Shown in pieces: positions 31,079 to 41,700 of a stretch of DNA of 64,000 bases (position 1 is the first letter of the stretch; the number at the start of each line of letters is the position of its first letter). The notes beneath the pieces were generated by a model, which did no database searches, was not told the DNA's origin, and was given only the letters and a program-made list of their open reading frames with translations. The translations under genes were made by a program, and so were the position numbers. The stretch spans positions 72,078,422-72,142,421 of the forward strand of contig OX638368.1 of NCBI GenBank assembly GCA_951812925.1. The letters are read 5' to 3'. The stretch comes from Calliopum simillimum (taxonomy: Eukaryota > Arthropoda > Insecta > Diptera > Lauxaniidae).

Positions 31079-32433
31079 CACGGCGTGCTTGAACCAAGTT
31101 TAAATAAAAGTTTCTTGCATATGAGTTTTTTGACTGAATTATGTTACGTAATAACTTCACGAATCAAATGATCTCAAAATTAAAAAAATCGAATGGGCCC
31201 TTTTTGAAATAAGGAGCCTTAAGCAATAACTATAAAAAGTTAATACAACACAAAATTAAAAATATTTGTAACATTTTGCAAACCATTTTTTCTAAACTAA
31301 TTTGAGGTCGCTGAACACGAAAAACGCATTTATTTTTTTTTCCTTGGGGTCGTTCCCAAGTTATTCGATAATTTATAATTTCGAGGTTATAGCTTCATAT
31401 ACATCAATATATTTCTATGACGCCAAGTCCGATCAATTTTATTTTTTCACGCTTACAAAGAGTGATTAACGACGCTTCTAACAAGTATACCAATAATTAT
31501 GCTCCAAACAAAATTGACTGAGTTAAAGCAGGAAAAAGCTTGATATTTCAAAAATTTTTTAAATTTTTCACATCAACTTCAAATGAAACACTTTGTTTTT
31601 GGCACATATTTTTTTTAAATAATTATTTTTAGAAATGTGATTTAATGGCGCATATAATTGGAAACATTTTAAGCCTATGTTGAGCAAAATCGAATGAAAT
31701 TTCCAAAAGATATAAAGGCTTTAGTGCAATAAGGAAGATGTGAGAATTTTCGAAATGTTCGGCCTGAAATCGAAATTTCTCTATTGCACTAAAACCTTAA
31801 TATCTTTTGGAAATTTCATTCGATTTTGCTCAACATAGGCTTAAAATGTTTGCAATTATATGTGCCATTAAATCACATTTCTAAAAATAATTATTTAAAA
31901 AAAATATGTGCCAAAAACAAAGTGTTTCATTTGAAGTTGATGTGAAAAATTTAAAAAATTTTTGAAATATCAAGCTTTTTCCTGCTTTAACTCAGTCAAT
32001 TTTGTTTGGAGCATAATTATTGGTATACTTGTTAGAAGCGTCGTTAATCACTCTTTGTAAGCGTGGAAAAATAAAATTGATCGGACTTGGCGTCATAGAA
32101 ATATATTGATGTATATGAAGCTATAACCTCGAAATTATAAATTATCGAATAACTTGGGAACGACCCCAAGGAAAAAAAATAAATGCGTTTTTCGTGTTCA
32201 GCGACCTCAAATTAGTTTAGAAAAAATGGTTTGCAAAATGTTACAAATATTTTTAATTTTGTGTTGTATTAACTTTTTATAGTTATTGCTTAAGGCTCCT
32301 TATTTCAAAAAGGGCCCATTCGATTTTTTTAATTTTGGGATCATTTGATTCGTGAAGTTATTACGTAACATAATTCAGTCAAAAAACTCATATGCAAGAA
32401 ACTTTTATTTAAACTTGGCTCAAGCACGCCGTG
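31079..32433. mobile_element. 1.35-kb near-perfect palindromic foldback element
   Basis: Starts CACGGCGTGCTTGAACCAAG and ends CTTGGCTCAAGCACGCCGTG, with arms of about 650 bases that are almost identical, meeting near 31,756. It is flanked by atga (31,075-31,078 and 32,434-32,437), a possible 4-bp TSD. The core TAATTTGAGGTCGCTG is in both arms (31,298 and 32,199 inverted). No ORF. It sits in the intron position after the hAT-1 exon. Confidence 0.88.
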
Positions 32434-32652
32434 ATGACTCTTTTGTGCTAGACAAAAAATTAATAAAAATGCTAAAAGTTCTAAAAAGTATAGTTTTACA
32501 AAAATAAATAAGTACCAAATATATCTTTCTATTTTTTTACTTTTTTCATGAAATAAGTACTATATTTTTTTGTAGAGTACTATATTTTTTTAAGGCTTAT
32601 TCGGAAAAATACTATATTTTACCGAAAAAATGTTGGCAACCCTACTGTTGTC

Positions 32653-33107
32653 ACTAGACATCATATATTATATTAAAAATATTAAAAAAATCTCTATTTA
32701 ATTTTTAATATTTATAGAACATGAGTATGTATTTTTGAAGTTTTTAATTCTCTAATAAATATTGCTTATTTATTTTCGATAATTCATACGTTTATTTATA
32801 TCGTTTAGATTTGCTTATTGTTTTCAAGCACTTGTTAATGCTAAAATTTCCTTCAGCCATATCTAGTCACTCCTTAGTTTTAAGTCTCAATTGGAAAGTT
32901 TTCTTTCGCAAATTTAAATAATTATCTTGTATATAGTTAATAAATTTAAAGATTATTATCTTAATAAAGATTTTCTGCTGTAAGGTTTATGCCATATCTC
33001 TTTAAATTGCGTGATAACTATAAGTTTTATAACGTTTTCTAGTACTTAATAAATAAATAATAATAAGAAAAAAAAAAAACAATAAGCACTCATTGTCCTT
33101 GAGGTTA
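32653..33107. other. AT-rich flank between hAT-1 and the BEL-3 Gag piece
   Basis: No ORF or familiar repeat. It begins with the right target-site copy of hAT-1. Confidence 0.3.
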
Positions 33108-33377
33108 CTAAGAATTTTTAATCTCACAATACAAATCTTCCACATACTGCATTATGCCGATGTCTGATGCATCTCCAGAATACTGATCGATTTCCACCTG
33201 CAGTGCAGTTAACAGTTTGAAATTTGCCTCCACCAGGCTTAAGCGCGTTTTCAATTCAACTGCAGTTAGCGTAGCTGCTTTCTCTGCCATTAAAGTTTTA
33301 GTGCGCTCCAAAGAATTTATCAAACGCTCCCTCGTTGAATACTGGTCAGCCCCCTTCTTATTAACTTTTGGAGACAT
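33108..33377 (-). pseudogene. BEL-3 Gag N-terminus
   Basis: MSPKVNKKGADQYSTRERLI NSLERTKTLM ... LTALQVEIDQYSGD ... YVEDLYCEIKNS matches the charged, helical start of BEL/Pao Gag (compare BEL-2: RSDLEELYVEAKSKLL). The ATG at 33,377 is used because a leader and primer site follow upstream. It ends in a stop at 33,108 where homology breaks. The next Gag segment in order is at 17,580. Confidence 0.75.
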
Positions 33378-33726
33378 GGTTTACGTTTTTTCTGCTAGCT
33401 ATTCCAAAAAATAAATCGTAGATCACAATCCAATTTTGTTATAGAAAAATATTTCTGCTACGTAATCCAGTTATTTGCTTAATGCCGTGCAACTTCAGTG
33501 CAAAAGCAATCACACCACCAATAACGGAATCAAATTTTTATTGCCTTTCATTCTATTTAACCTTTCGGGGCACGACCAATGTCACACAACACATGCGATT
33601 TCTTAGCGAAGTTGATTTAATCCAAAATTGTTTTTTAACGCCTTTCGATAACATTGAAATCTTCGTTTAATTAATGCAAAAGAAATTAAGGTTTTAATTA
33701 AACTGAAAATTAAGGGACACATACCG
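33378..33726 (-). other. BEL-3 5' leader
   Basis: A non-coding leader between the primer site and the Gag ATG; no feature beyond this. Confidence 0.6.
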
Positions 33727-33746
33727 AAGTCCCTGTTCGGGCGACA
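33727..33746 (-). other. primer binding site of BEL-3
   Basis: The minus strand reads TGTCGCCCGAACAGGGACTT, one base from the LTR start. Apart from the third base it has the form expected of a Lys-tRNA-primed site. Confidence 0.8.
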
Positions 33747-33747
33747 A

Positions 33748-34034
33748 TGTTAAATTTATAAGCTTTTTTATAAATTGAGAATTAAAATAAATAGAGACAC
33801 ACGTCTGTTCAATTTGACTTTAAATTTTATTCTTACAAAGCAAGGTGCTTACCAAAAGAATCAATGCATTGCATCAGAAAGTTATGCTCATAAAAAATGA
33901 GACAAAATGAAAATGTTGTACATATGTCGAAAAATACAATCGAAAATAGGGTGTTTTAAAAAAATAGCGAATTTGGTTTTAAAACAAATATAGTTAATAT
34001 GTAAAAAGTTATTTAATTATAAATGGCTTAAACA
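33748..34034 (-). repeat. BEL-3 right (5') LTR
   Basis: 287 bp, TGTTAAATTTATAAGC ... ATGGCTTAAACA, uninterrupted. Followed by ttatc. Confidence 0.8.
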
Positions 34035-34318
34035 TTATCAATATCGCATTGTTTTTTTTTTCATACAACACTAAAACCAGGCTAATACGCACTATAGAAT
34101 TATAATGTACTAGCCTTCTTTGCCCAACTCGCTAGGCATACTTGTTTTGTTTTTTGATTCCCAATAGCTTAGAAGATACAGATAAAAGTGTTAATTTACG
34201 CCACTGCCACGTCACCAATACAAATTTAGGTATAATAGGAAAGTTAATTTCATATCAAACCATCTTAAAAGTTCCCAATAGCATAGCTGGTGTTCAGCCG
34301 GGGGCTGGACTCCTTTTT
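34035..34318. other. unassigned flank
   Basis: No coding or repeat signal recognised. Confidence 0.3.
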
Positions 34319-35143
34319 TATACCCTACACCCAGGGTATATTCACTTTGTCCTTCCGTTTGTAACGCAGAGAAGGAGGCGTGGCAGGTATAGAAAAGTAT
34401 ATATATTCTTGATCAGCGTCACCTCTTGAGTCGATATAGCCATGTCCGTCTGTCTGGCTGGCTGGCTGGCTGGGTGGCTGGCTGGCTGGCTGGCTGGGTG
34501 GCTGGCTGTGTGTTGAAATACACTTTTTGGGAAAACTGAGCAAGATAATTCAATGAAATTTAGTACACTGCCTCCGTCGTCAAAGTTAGCTCGGGGGATT
34601 GAAAATGAGCAAAATCGGTCAACGGACACGCCTACCGCCCATACAAAAATTATATTCAAAATGCAATTTTAGGAGTATTTTTCACGACAATGCAACCACA
34701 ATACATATAAGTACTACGAATTGTAAGCGCAAGCTCTGATAAAAATTTGAGCGAATTCGGACAAGAGGGCGTGGCACCTCCCATATAAGCAAAAGCTTCA
34801 AAACGCTATACTGAAAGCGTTTTTTGAGATATTCGAACCAAATTTGACTCAGACACTAAGAATTATAAATGAAAGCTCTCAGCAAAAATTGGGTGAAATC
34901 AGACAAGGGGGCGTGGCACCTCCCATATAAGCAAAAGATTCAAAATGCTATACTGAAAGAGTTTTTTGAGATAATCCAACTAAATTTCACTCTGACACTA
35001 AAAACTATAAATGCAAGCTCTGAACAAAAACTGGGTGTACTCGGACAAGAGGGCGCGGCACCTCCCATATAAGCAAACTTTTCAAAATACTGCAGTGTAG
35101 GGTATTTATTTTTTGGCCAGGCCAAAATTTACACCCTTACTAG
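34319..35143 (+). repeat. DINE/Helentron-like dispersed repeat, copy 4 (complete)
   Basis: Aligns with copy 2 over its whole length with only scattered differences, mainly in GGCT copy number. Ends ACCCTTACTAG. Confidence 0.8.
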
Positions 35144-35352
35144 TTTTCTATTTATATATATATATTTGCATATACGCGAAATCAAATACCTGGTCGATGC
35201 ACTTCACTTCAGAAAACCAGCAAATTAGTATACCACAACTGGGCTCAACAATTTAAATCTTTTTATACAAAAATATTGCAAAATTTTTAAACTTAAAAAT
35301 ACTTTTGATTTTTGTTTTTTAAAAAACCTCCCTTAAATTTTTTTAAAAAGTA

Positions 35353-36175
35353 GGGTAGAACGGGGTTAAATCGCCACGGGGCTTAACAACCAATTGCCTC
35401 TAATTTTTTTTAATAAAGTCGAATCGAACGACAGTTGGTACAGTAGATAGTGATCGATACAACGCAACTTTTGCAAAAGGTTCCTCTGCCGCACGTGTGT
35501 TATAACCTGAGTTCTGACGAAAGAAAGATTTGACGCGTCCTCGCCGCAATATTTTCAGTCGACAAAAGTTAAAAATTCCACAAATCAGTGAAGTGCAGAA
35601 AGAAAGGTAAGTCTTTTCTAAGAGCAAAATTACATGCTGAATCAAAATCTGTAATTGGTTTTACAAAATTAAAATTTGTTAAAAAGTCATTCCCCTTAAA
35701 ATAAGCAAAAGCACGTGGGGTTAAATAATCAGAAAGAGAAACAGGCATGGGCAACCATGGTAAGGTCGGAAAAAAAGATTCTAAAGAAATTTTCCGTCGC
35801 TCCAAAAGAGGTCGTCCAAGAAAAGTAGTATACGTTGAGGAAAGTGACACCAGCGATTAATGATGCTCAAGAGAAACTTTTTCAAGTTAATTTTGTTCTT
35901 TTGTAACGTTTTTTAAAATTCTAATAAAATAAAAACCCCTTAAAAAACAATATTGGTCACTTTTATTATAGAAAGAAAGTTTGGTTATTTTACCCCACCA
36001 GGTGGGGTAAAACAACCATCTCACACTTTTTGTTCAAATGCAAATACCGGATAAGCAATGCGAGTTTGAAAAAAAATTTTCGTATGAATTTTGTAACAAA
36101 TGGTTCAACGAACAAGGAACAGTTGAAATTTTCAAATTATTATCACAAAAGTTGTTGTTTAACCCCATTCTACCC
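35353..36175 (+). mobile_element. small pogo-like element with GGGGTTAAA motifs
   Basis: Ends GGGTAGAACGGGGTTAA ... TTAACCCCATTCTACCC are inverted and flanked by TA (35,351-35,352 and 36,176-36,177). Inside, TTTTACCCCACC-A-GGTGGGGTAAAA (about 35,988-36,012) is a perfect palindrome echoing the end motif. The plus-strand remnant FRRSKRGRPRKVVYVEESDT SD before a stop at 35,858 looks like the acidic tail of pogo/jerky transposases. 823 bp, non-autonomous. Confidence 0.82.
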
Positions 36176-36177
36176 TA

Positions 36178-36526
36178 CTTTAAATTAACATAATTTATAA
36201 GCTTTAAAATGATGTATGACTCAAGATGGGATTCGGTCGCTAGATGAGCGTTTTTGGGATTTTGAACGCCAGCGGAATGCAAAATTCTTTGTTTACTCAA
36301 GAGGAAGGCATCTTACGAAAAAAGTGCACTAGGCATAAAATGCTTAGAATCATTCAAAAAATACGTGTGAAATTTTTGGGCATTTTTTGCAAAGTTAAAA
36401 CAAAATTTTTTTTCTTTAAGTTTTTTTTGAAAAAATTTACAAAAAAAAAATTTTTTAAATTATTATAAAAAATAAGTTTCAAAAAATTTAAAAAAAATTC
36501 ACATGTATTTCTTGGTTGTATTATCG
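36178..36526. other. unassigned low-complexity tract
   Basis: A/T-rich with long A and T runs at 36,400-36,500. A 74-codon ORF here is compositionally biased and not credible. Confidence 0.3.
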
Positions 36527-36864
36527 TGAAAAATACTCAAAAAATTGCATTTTGAGTATATTTTTTGTATGGGCGGTAGGCGTGTCCGTTGACCGATTTC
36601 GCTCATTTTCAATCCCCCGAGCTAACTTTGACGACGGAGGCTGTGCACCAAATTTCATTGAATTATCTTGCTCAGTTTTCTCAAAAAGTGTATTTCAACA
36701 CACAGCCAGCCACCCAGCCAGCCAGCCAGACAGACGGACATGGCTATATCGACTCAGGAGGTAACGCTGATCAAAAATATATATACTTTTCTATATCTGC
36801 CACGCCTCCTTCCCTGCGTTACAAACGGAAGGACAAAGTGAATATACCCTGGGTGTAGGGTATA
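36527..36864 (-). repeat. DINE/Helentron-like dispersed repeat, copy 5 (partial)
   Basis: Reverse copy ending in CCCTGGGTGTAGGGTATA, truncated at GTGAAAAATACTC, the same point as copy 1. Confidence 0.78.
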
Positions 36865-37197
36865 AAAATACATTGGAAATGGTTTTCCTTATAAAACAAA
36901 AACTACCATGCGGATTCTCAAGTGCTATAGCTTAAATTAAAGGTAAGGACACATTTCATAATTTCAGATGGTTTTTTCATAAAATCTTAAAATTTCATAT
37001 AAAACGCGAATTTTAAGCTTTGAGGGGCCATAAAATGGAAAAAATCACTGATACACATATTCGGTGAAATAGATGTATTTTTATTTTTCATAACCTATCA
37101 GAAAAACTTTATGAGACCCCAGGGGCAAACATTTTTTCCATTTTGTCGCACTGTGTAATTAATTTAGTTTAATAAAATAACTATAATTACAATAAAA
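36865..37197. other. flank upstream of the hammerhead ribozyme
   Basis: Non-coding; contains TCGCACTGTG at 37,145-37,154. Possibly part of the retroelement or satellite that owns the ribozyme, but no coding remnant was found. Confidence 0.3.
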
Positions 37198-37244
37198 ATA
37201 GTCTGATGAGTCTTTGTGGCGAAAGACGAAACATATGTCACTAT
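37198..37244 (+). ncRNA. type I hammerhead ribozyme
   Basis: All conserved parts are present in order: helix I 5' strand ATAGT (37,198-37,202); CTGATGA (37,203-37,209); helix II GTCTTT/AAAGAC (37,210-37,215 with 37,222-37,227) and loop GTGGCG; GAAA (37,228-37,231); a short palindromic helix III in ACATATGT; cleavage-site C at 37,239 (GTC); helix I 3' strand ACTAT (37,240-37,244), fully complementary to ATAGT. The short helix III is typical of hammerheads of Penelope-like elements and retrozymes, which cleave best as dimers. It would self-cleave plus-strand RNA after 37,239. Confidence 0.88.
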
Positions 37245-37489
37245 AGCCATGTTTCTAATTCGTTCCTTAATTTTGTCATAATTATGTGTTAGAAAGTGCA
37301 TTGATATATTCACAAGGAAATCGATCTTTGCAAATATATATATGACAAAAAGTTCAATTAAAAATTTAGTTTTAAAAATACAACTTCTTTAGCAAACACT
37401 AATGTTTGTTTCATGGGTATCATGAGTTTTATCAACTTTCTAAATGTGTTATCTTGAATGAATTTAATGATAAAATAATTTAGCCCAGG
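37245..37489. other. flank downstream of the hammerhead ribozyme
   Basis: Non-coding, AT-rich; no family recognised. Confidence 0.3.
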
Positions 37490-38385
37490 AAAATAAGACG
37501 AAAAAAGAGCTGCTGTGCGAAATAATTCCAAGTGAACTTTTTTCACCGGAATTGTCTTTATTAACGCATGATGAATAATGTGTAAAAAGTTCATTGAAGT
37601 CCATTGTGCGCAAAAAAAGTTATTCAGGCTCAAAGGTCGCTAAAATTAGTTTTTTGCAAACATTTACAGAAAAATTTTTCTCCACAATTTTGTAACACAG
37701 GAAAAATGTAAAAATGAAAAAAATGTTTTCGTGTAGCTTATAGCTTAGGAGATAATTCAATTTAAAAAGTTGTACACAGTTTTTATATGCAAATGCTACG
37801 TATAAGTTCATATTAAAATATTTTACTTTTAAAATTGTGAATACTCTTAAGCGAGGAGTCGTACAAGAAAAATTAAAAAACCGTTCAAAAGAAAATTGGA
37901 TTTTGTAAACACCGTATTAAATTTTTTTTGGAGCCACTCATGGTCTAAGAGATATTCTTCAAAAACCGTTAAGGACTCGAAAATACTGGTTTTTGAAGGA
38001 TATCTCTGAAAGGGTAAGTCATACGATAAAAAGTAATTCCAACAATTTTGAAGAAAATCTCAAAATTTACAAAAAATAAGCCACATGTGTACACATTGAA
38101 GTAACCGTTTGGAAGTTATTCAATAAAAACCGGTTTTTTGCCATTTAAAGGTTTTTTTACATAGGAAATTTCCTGTGTTACAAAATTGTGGCGACAAATT
38201 TTTCTGTAAATGTTTGCGTTAGCGAGATATTTGCAAAAAAACTGATTTTAGCGACCTTTGAGCCTGAGTAACTTTTTATGCGCACATTGGACTTTTTAAA
38301 CATTATTTATTATGCTTTAATAAAAACAATTCCGGTGAAAAAAATTCACTTGGAATTAATTGGAGTCCACAATTTTTTAATTGGA
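37490..38385. repeat. foldback family B
   Basis: 37,490-37,720 is repeated inverted at about 38,150-38,380: GGCTCAAAGGTCGCTAAAAT / ATTTTAGCGACCTTTGAGCC, and ACACAGGAAA / TTTCCTGTGT, among others. The interior is A/T-rich. BEL-2 inserted at its right arm (target attgc). A related stretch lies at 55,400-55,530. Confidence 0.75.
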
Positions 38386-38390
38386 ATTGC

Positions 38391-38714
38391 TGTACAGTGA
38401 TGTACGAATTATCAAAGTTTTTCCTTTTTGTTTAAATAAAAATCGCGTTTTAAATATTAATTCAATCTTTTAATTTAAACTTCAGGATCATTAAAATAAA
38501 CTTAAATTAGAGCAAAATTAAATACACAAAATTCACATTTGTTTGGCGTAAAATCTAATTAGCAACTGATTTTTTGATTTTAATCATTTACATATGTAAC
38601 TTGCAGTAAAAATACCGTAGAATGAAAGTACTAAAAAGAGAGTACTAATTAAAGAGACAAAAAATAATCTAACTAAGAAAAGCTTTTTATAGAGATGAGT
38701 AATGTGACCCAACA
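38391..38714 (-). repeat. BEL-2 3' LTR
   Basis: Left LTR in plus coordinates. The minus-strand tract AAGGTGGGGACTA (38,727-38,715) directly precedes it as polypurine primer. Confidence 0.95.
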
Positions 38715-38739
38715 TAGTCCCCACCTTGAAGGGATCCCT

Positions 38740-41700
38740 TCAACAATCTTCATTGGTAGGCAGTGGAGCTACTTTGTGGATTGGTCGACGAAAATTTCCC
38801 TTCGCTGTGCGGAGATCAATAACTCGAATTCTGCCATCTGAGCCAGTGCTTACATTGGTCATTCTTGCTAATATCCAGTTTTGTGGTGGAGTATTATCAT
38901 CATGCACCAATACTAATTGGCCAATTTTGATATTTGAGTTTGGCTGCAACCATTTAAATCTTTGTTGCAGCGTTGAAACGTAGTCGCGAAGCCATAATTG
39001 CGAAAAGCGTTGCTTTAAAAATGTGATATGCTGCCACCGAGTTAAAGATGAGACCTTAGAGCAATCTGATGGCGGCTCTGAAATTGCTTTTAATGATGTA
39101 CCAATCAGCAGGTGTGCCGGCGTCAGTGCTTCGCCATCACTTGGATCAGAACTTAGAGGTGCAATAGGGCGCGAATTTAATATTGCCTCTACTTCGATGA
39201 GTACAGTTTGTAATTCTTCGAAAGTTAAATGCGAATTGCTCATATTCTTGATAAGTATGGTCTTGGCAGACTTTACTGCGGCCTCCCATAACCCACCAAA
39301 GTGGGGGGCGCGCGGCGGAATAAAGCAGAATTCAAATCCCGTTCGACTTGAAAATGTCAAAAGCTCATTAATTGAAGTTTTGTTAAGAAACTTTTGATGA
39401 AATTCCATTAATTTTGAATTTGCACCAACAAAATTGGTTGCATTATCGCAGTAAAGTCTCTGCGGAATACCTCTTCTACTGATAAATCTTTTAAGCGACA
39501 GTAAAAAGCTGTCAGATGATAGATCCGACACTAATTCAATATGTAGTACTTTTGATGAAAAACATACAAATATCGCAGCATATGTTTTATATGGTGGCTT
39601 ACCTCTGATACGATATGACGTGTAAAAAGGACCACATAGGTCGACGCCACTGATAAGAAACGGCCGAGGAGCTTTAAAACGATCGGCAGGAAGGTCGCCC
39701 ATAATCTGACCTATAAGCTTTGGTTTGTAAATAAAGCAGTGTATACATTTACTCACAGTCTTTCGTGCAAGATCTCTTGCGTTAATTATCCAGACCTTTT
39801 GGCGGAGCAAGCTCACAAGTACCTTCGGACCTGCGTGTAAATTAGTTTTATGAAGATATTCGACAAAAAGCTCGGTGAAACGATGAGTTTTTGGAAGTAG
39901 CAAAGGAAATTTTGCGTCGTAATCGATAGGTGCATTGGAAAGCCTGCCGCCAACTCGTATGACAGATACTGTTTTGTAATCAATATCCATGTTATGTATG
40001 AACGGCGCAAGACTACGAACGGTTGATTTTATTGGTGTGTCATTTCGTAAATTTGCAATTTCTGTTGAAAACTCTAATTGTTGAATGTGCGACACGATTT
40101 TCAAAAATGTGAAGTTCAACTCATTTGCAGAAAGGTGGATGATGTCTGCAACCTTTTGTTGATGGTTAATAGGATGTTTGTTGAAGACACGAAAAATATA
40201 AGCAGCGATTCGAAGAATACGTATATAAGATGAATGTTTATCAATGAGTCCTTCCAGAATTCCAGTATTAGCGTTGCACTTAAACGAAATAACCTTTCGC
40301 TTTTCTAGAGCATCAGTATCTTTGTTGTCTTCGATGTTGTTACCTGGCCATTCATGTTGTTCATTATATAAAAAGGATGGACCATTAAACCAAATTGTTA
40401 TTGGCAGATCGGCTGCGCTGCATCCGCGTGACACAATATCTGCCGGATTTTCTTTAGTCGGTACGTGGCGCCACTCGATGTCTCGTGTTTCGTCTTGTAG
40501 AATGGAAACTCTATTTGCTACGAAACACTTAAGCTGCGATGAATGCATCTTTAGCCATTGTAACACGATTTTCGAATCTGTCCAGAAAAAAACTTTGTTA
40601 ATAAATTTGTCTAGCTTAAATTTTACCTTTTGCCAAGTTTTATTAAGTAAAAATGCTGCGCACAATTCGAGCCGTGGAAGTGACTGTGCCTTTATTGGCG
40701 ACACCTTCGACTTCGCGATGAGCAGAGTAATCTTATAGGAATTGTTGAACCTAACTCGAACGTAAATGCAGCAGCCATATGCTCGCTGTGATGCGTCAGC
40801 AAAACCGTGGATTTCACCATGGGTCTTTTCAGATGTGAAAACATAGCGTGAAATTTGAATATCATTGATTTTTTGTAGATCTGTTTTGATTGTTGTCCAA
40901 AGTTGGAAGAGTTCAGTAGGTAATAGTTGATCCCATTCAAGTTGCTGAATCCACATTTCTTGTAAAAGGATTTTGCAACGGATGATTATTGGGCTAAGTA
41001 AGCCAAGTAAGTCGTAAATTTTTGAAACTGTTGAAAGTATTGTTCGCTTAGTGGCTGGCCTATTATCTTCAAGCTGAAGCTGGAAACAAAAGATGTCTTC
41101 ATTTGGCTTCCATGATATGCCGAGCGCTTTAGTTGTATCTGCAGGATTTGGATTGAATTGCTTCTCATTTTGTGCCAAGGTGTTATTAACTATTTCTGAT
41201 GAATTGCTGTTCCATTTTGTTAGTTCAATACCTGATGTTGCGAGTATATTGGTGATTTCGTCTTTTTTATTTTGAAGTTCTTCTAAGCTACTTGCCCCTG
41301 TTAACACATCGTCAACGTAAAGGTCTTCATGCAAAATTTGAGACCCTACAGGAAACTGATCGCAATAAGTATCTGCAATGAAAAACAAACTCCTTATAGC
41401 CAGAAAAGGTGCAGATGACATTCCATAAGTCACTGTGTTTAACTGGAATGTTTGTAGTGGTAAATCAGGTGCCTTCCTCCATAAAATTAATTGAAATTGA
41501 CGATCACGTTCGTCAATTAAGAATTGACGATACATTTTGCAGACATCTGCTGTCAATGCAAATCGATGCAATCGAAACAATAAAATTGTTATTATTAAAT
41601 CTTGTTGTATCGTCGGTCCCACCATTAGAATCTCATTCAAAGATACATTTGATGACGTTTTTGCAGGCGCGTCGAATACAACCCTCAATTTGGTACTCAA

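Larger units (their letters stand above)
19977..32644 (+). mobile_element. hAT-1: hAT transposon expanded by nested insertions
   Basis: Termini TAGGGTTGCCAAC ... GTTGGCAACCCTA are flanked by the 8-bp duplication ctgttgtc (19,969-19,976 and 32,645-32,652), diagnostic of hAT. Internal remnants on the plus strand include one transposase exon (30,775-30,987). Its 12.7 kb is mostly later insertions: a pogo-like element, a palindrome with a gypsy element inside, and the 31,079 foldback. The core transposase exons are missing, so it is not autonomous. Confidence 0.92.
10162..34034 (-). mobile_element. BEL-3: old BEL/Pao element dispersed over 24 kb by nested insertions
   Basis: The left LTR (10,162-11,649, split) and right LTR (33,748-34,034) share TGTTAAATTTATAAGC at one end and ATGGCTTAAACA at the other, with several differences in the first 90 bases. 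A minus-strand polypurine tract (near 11,650-11,667) abuts the left LTR, and a primer site abuts the right LTR. Coding pieces between them do not overlap and are in the expected order: DUF5641, integrase, RNase H link, RT start, protease, Gag core, then Gag N-terminus at 33,108-33,377. Flanking pentamers ctacc and ttatc match at 3 of 5, with two C/T changes. Inference: one old insertion pulled apart by later ones. Two separate copies of one family cannot be excluded. Confidence 0.6.
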
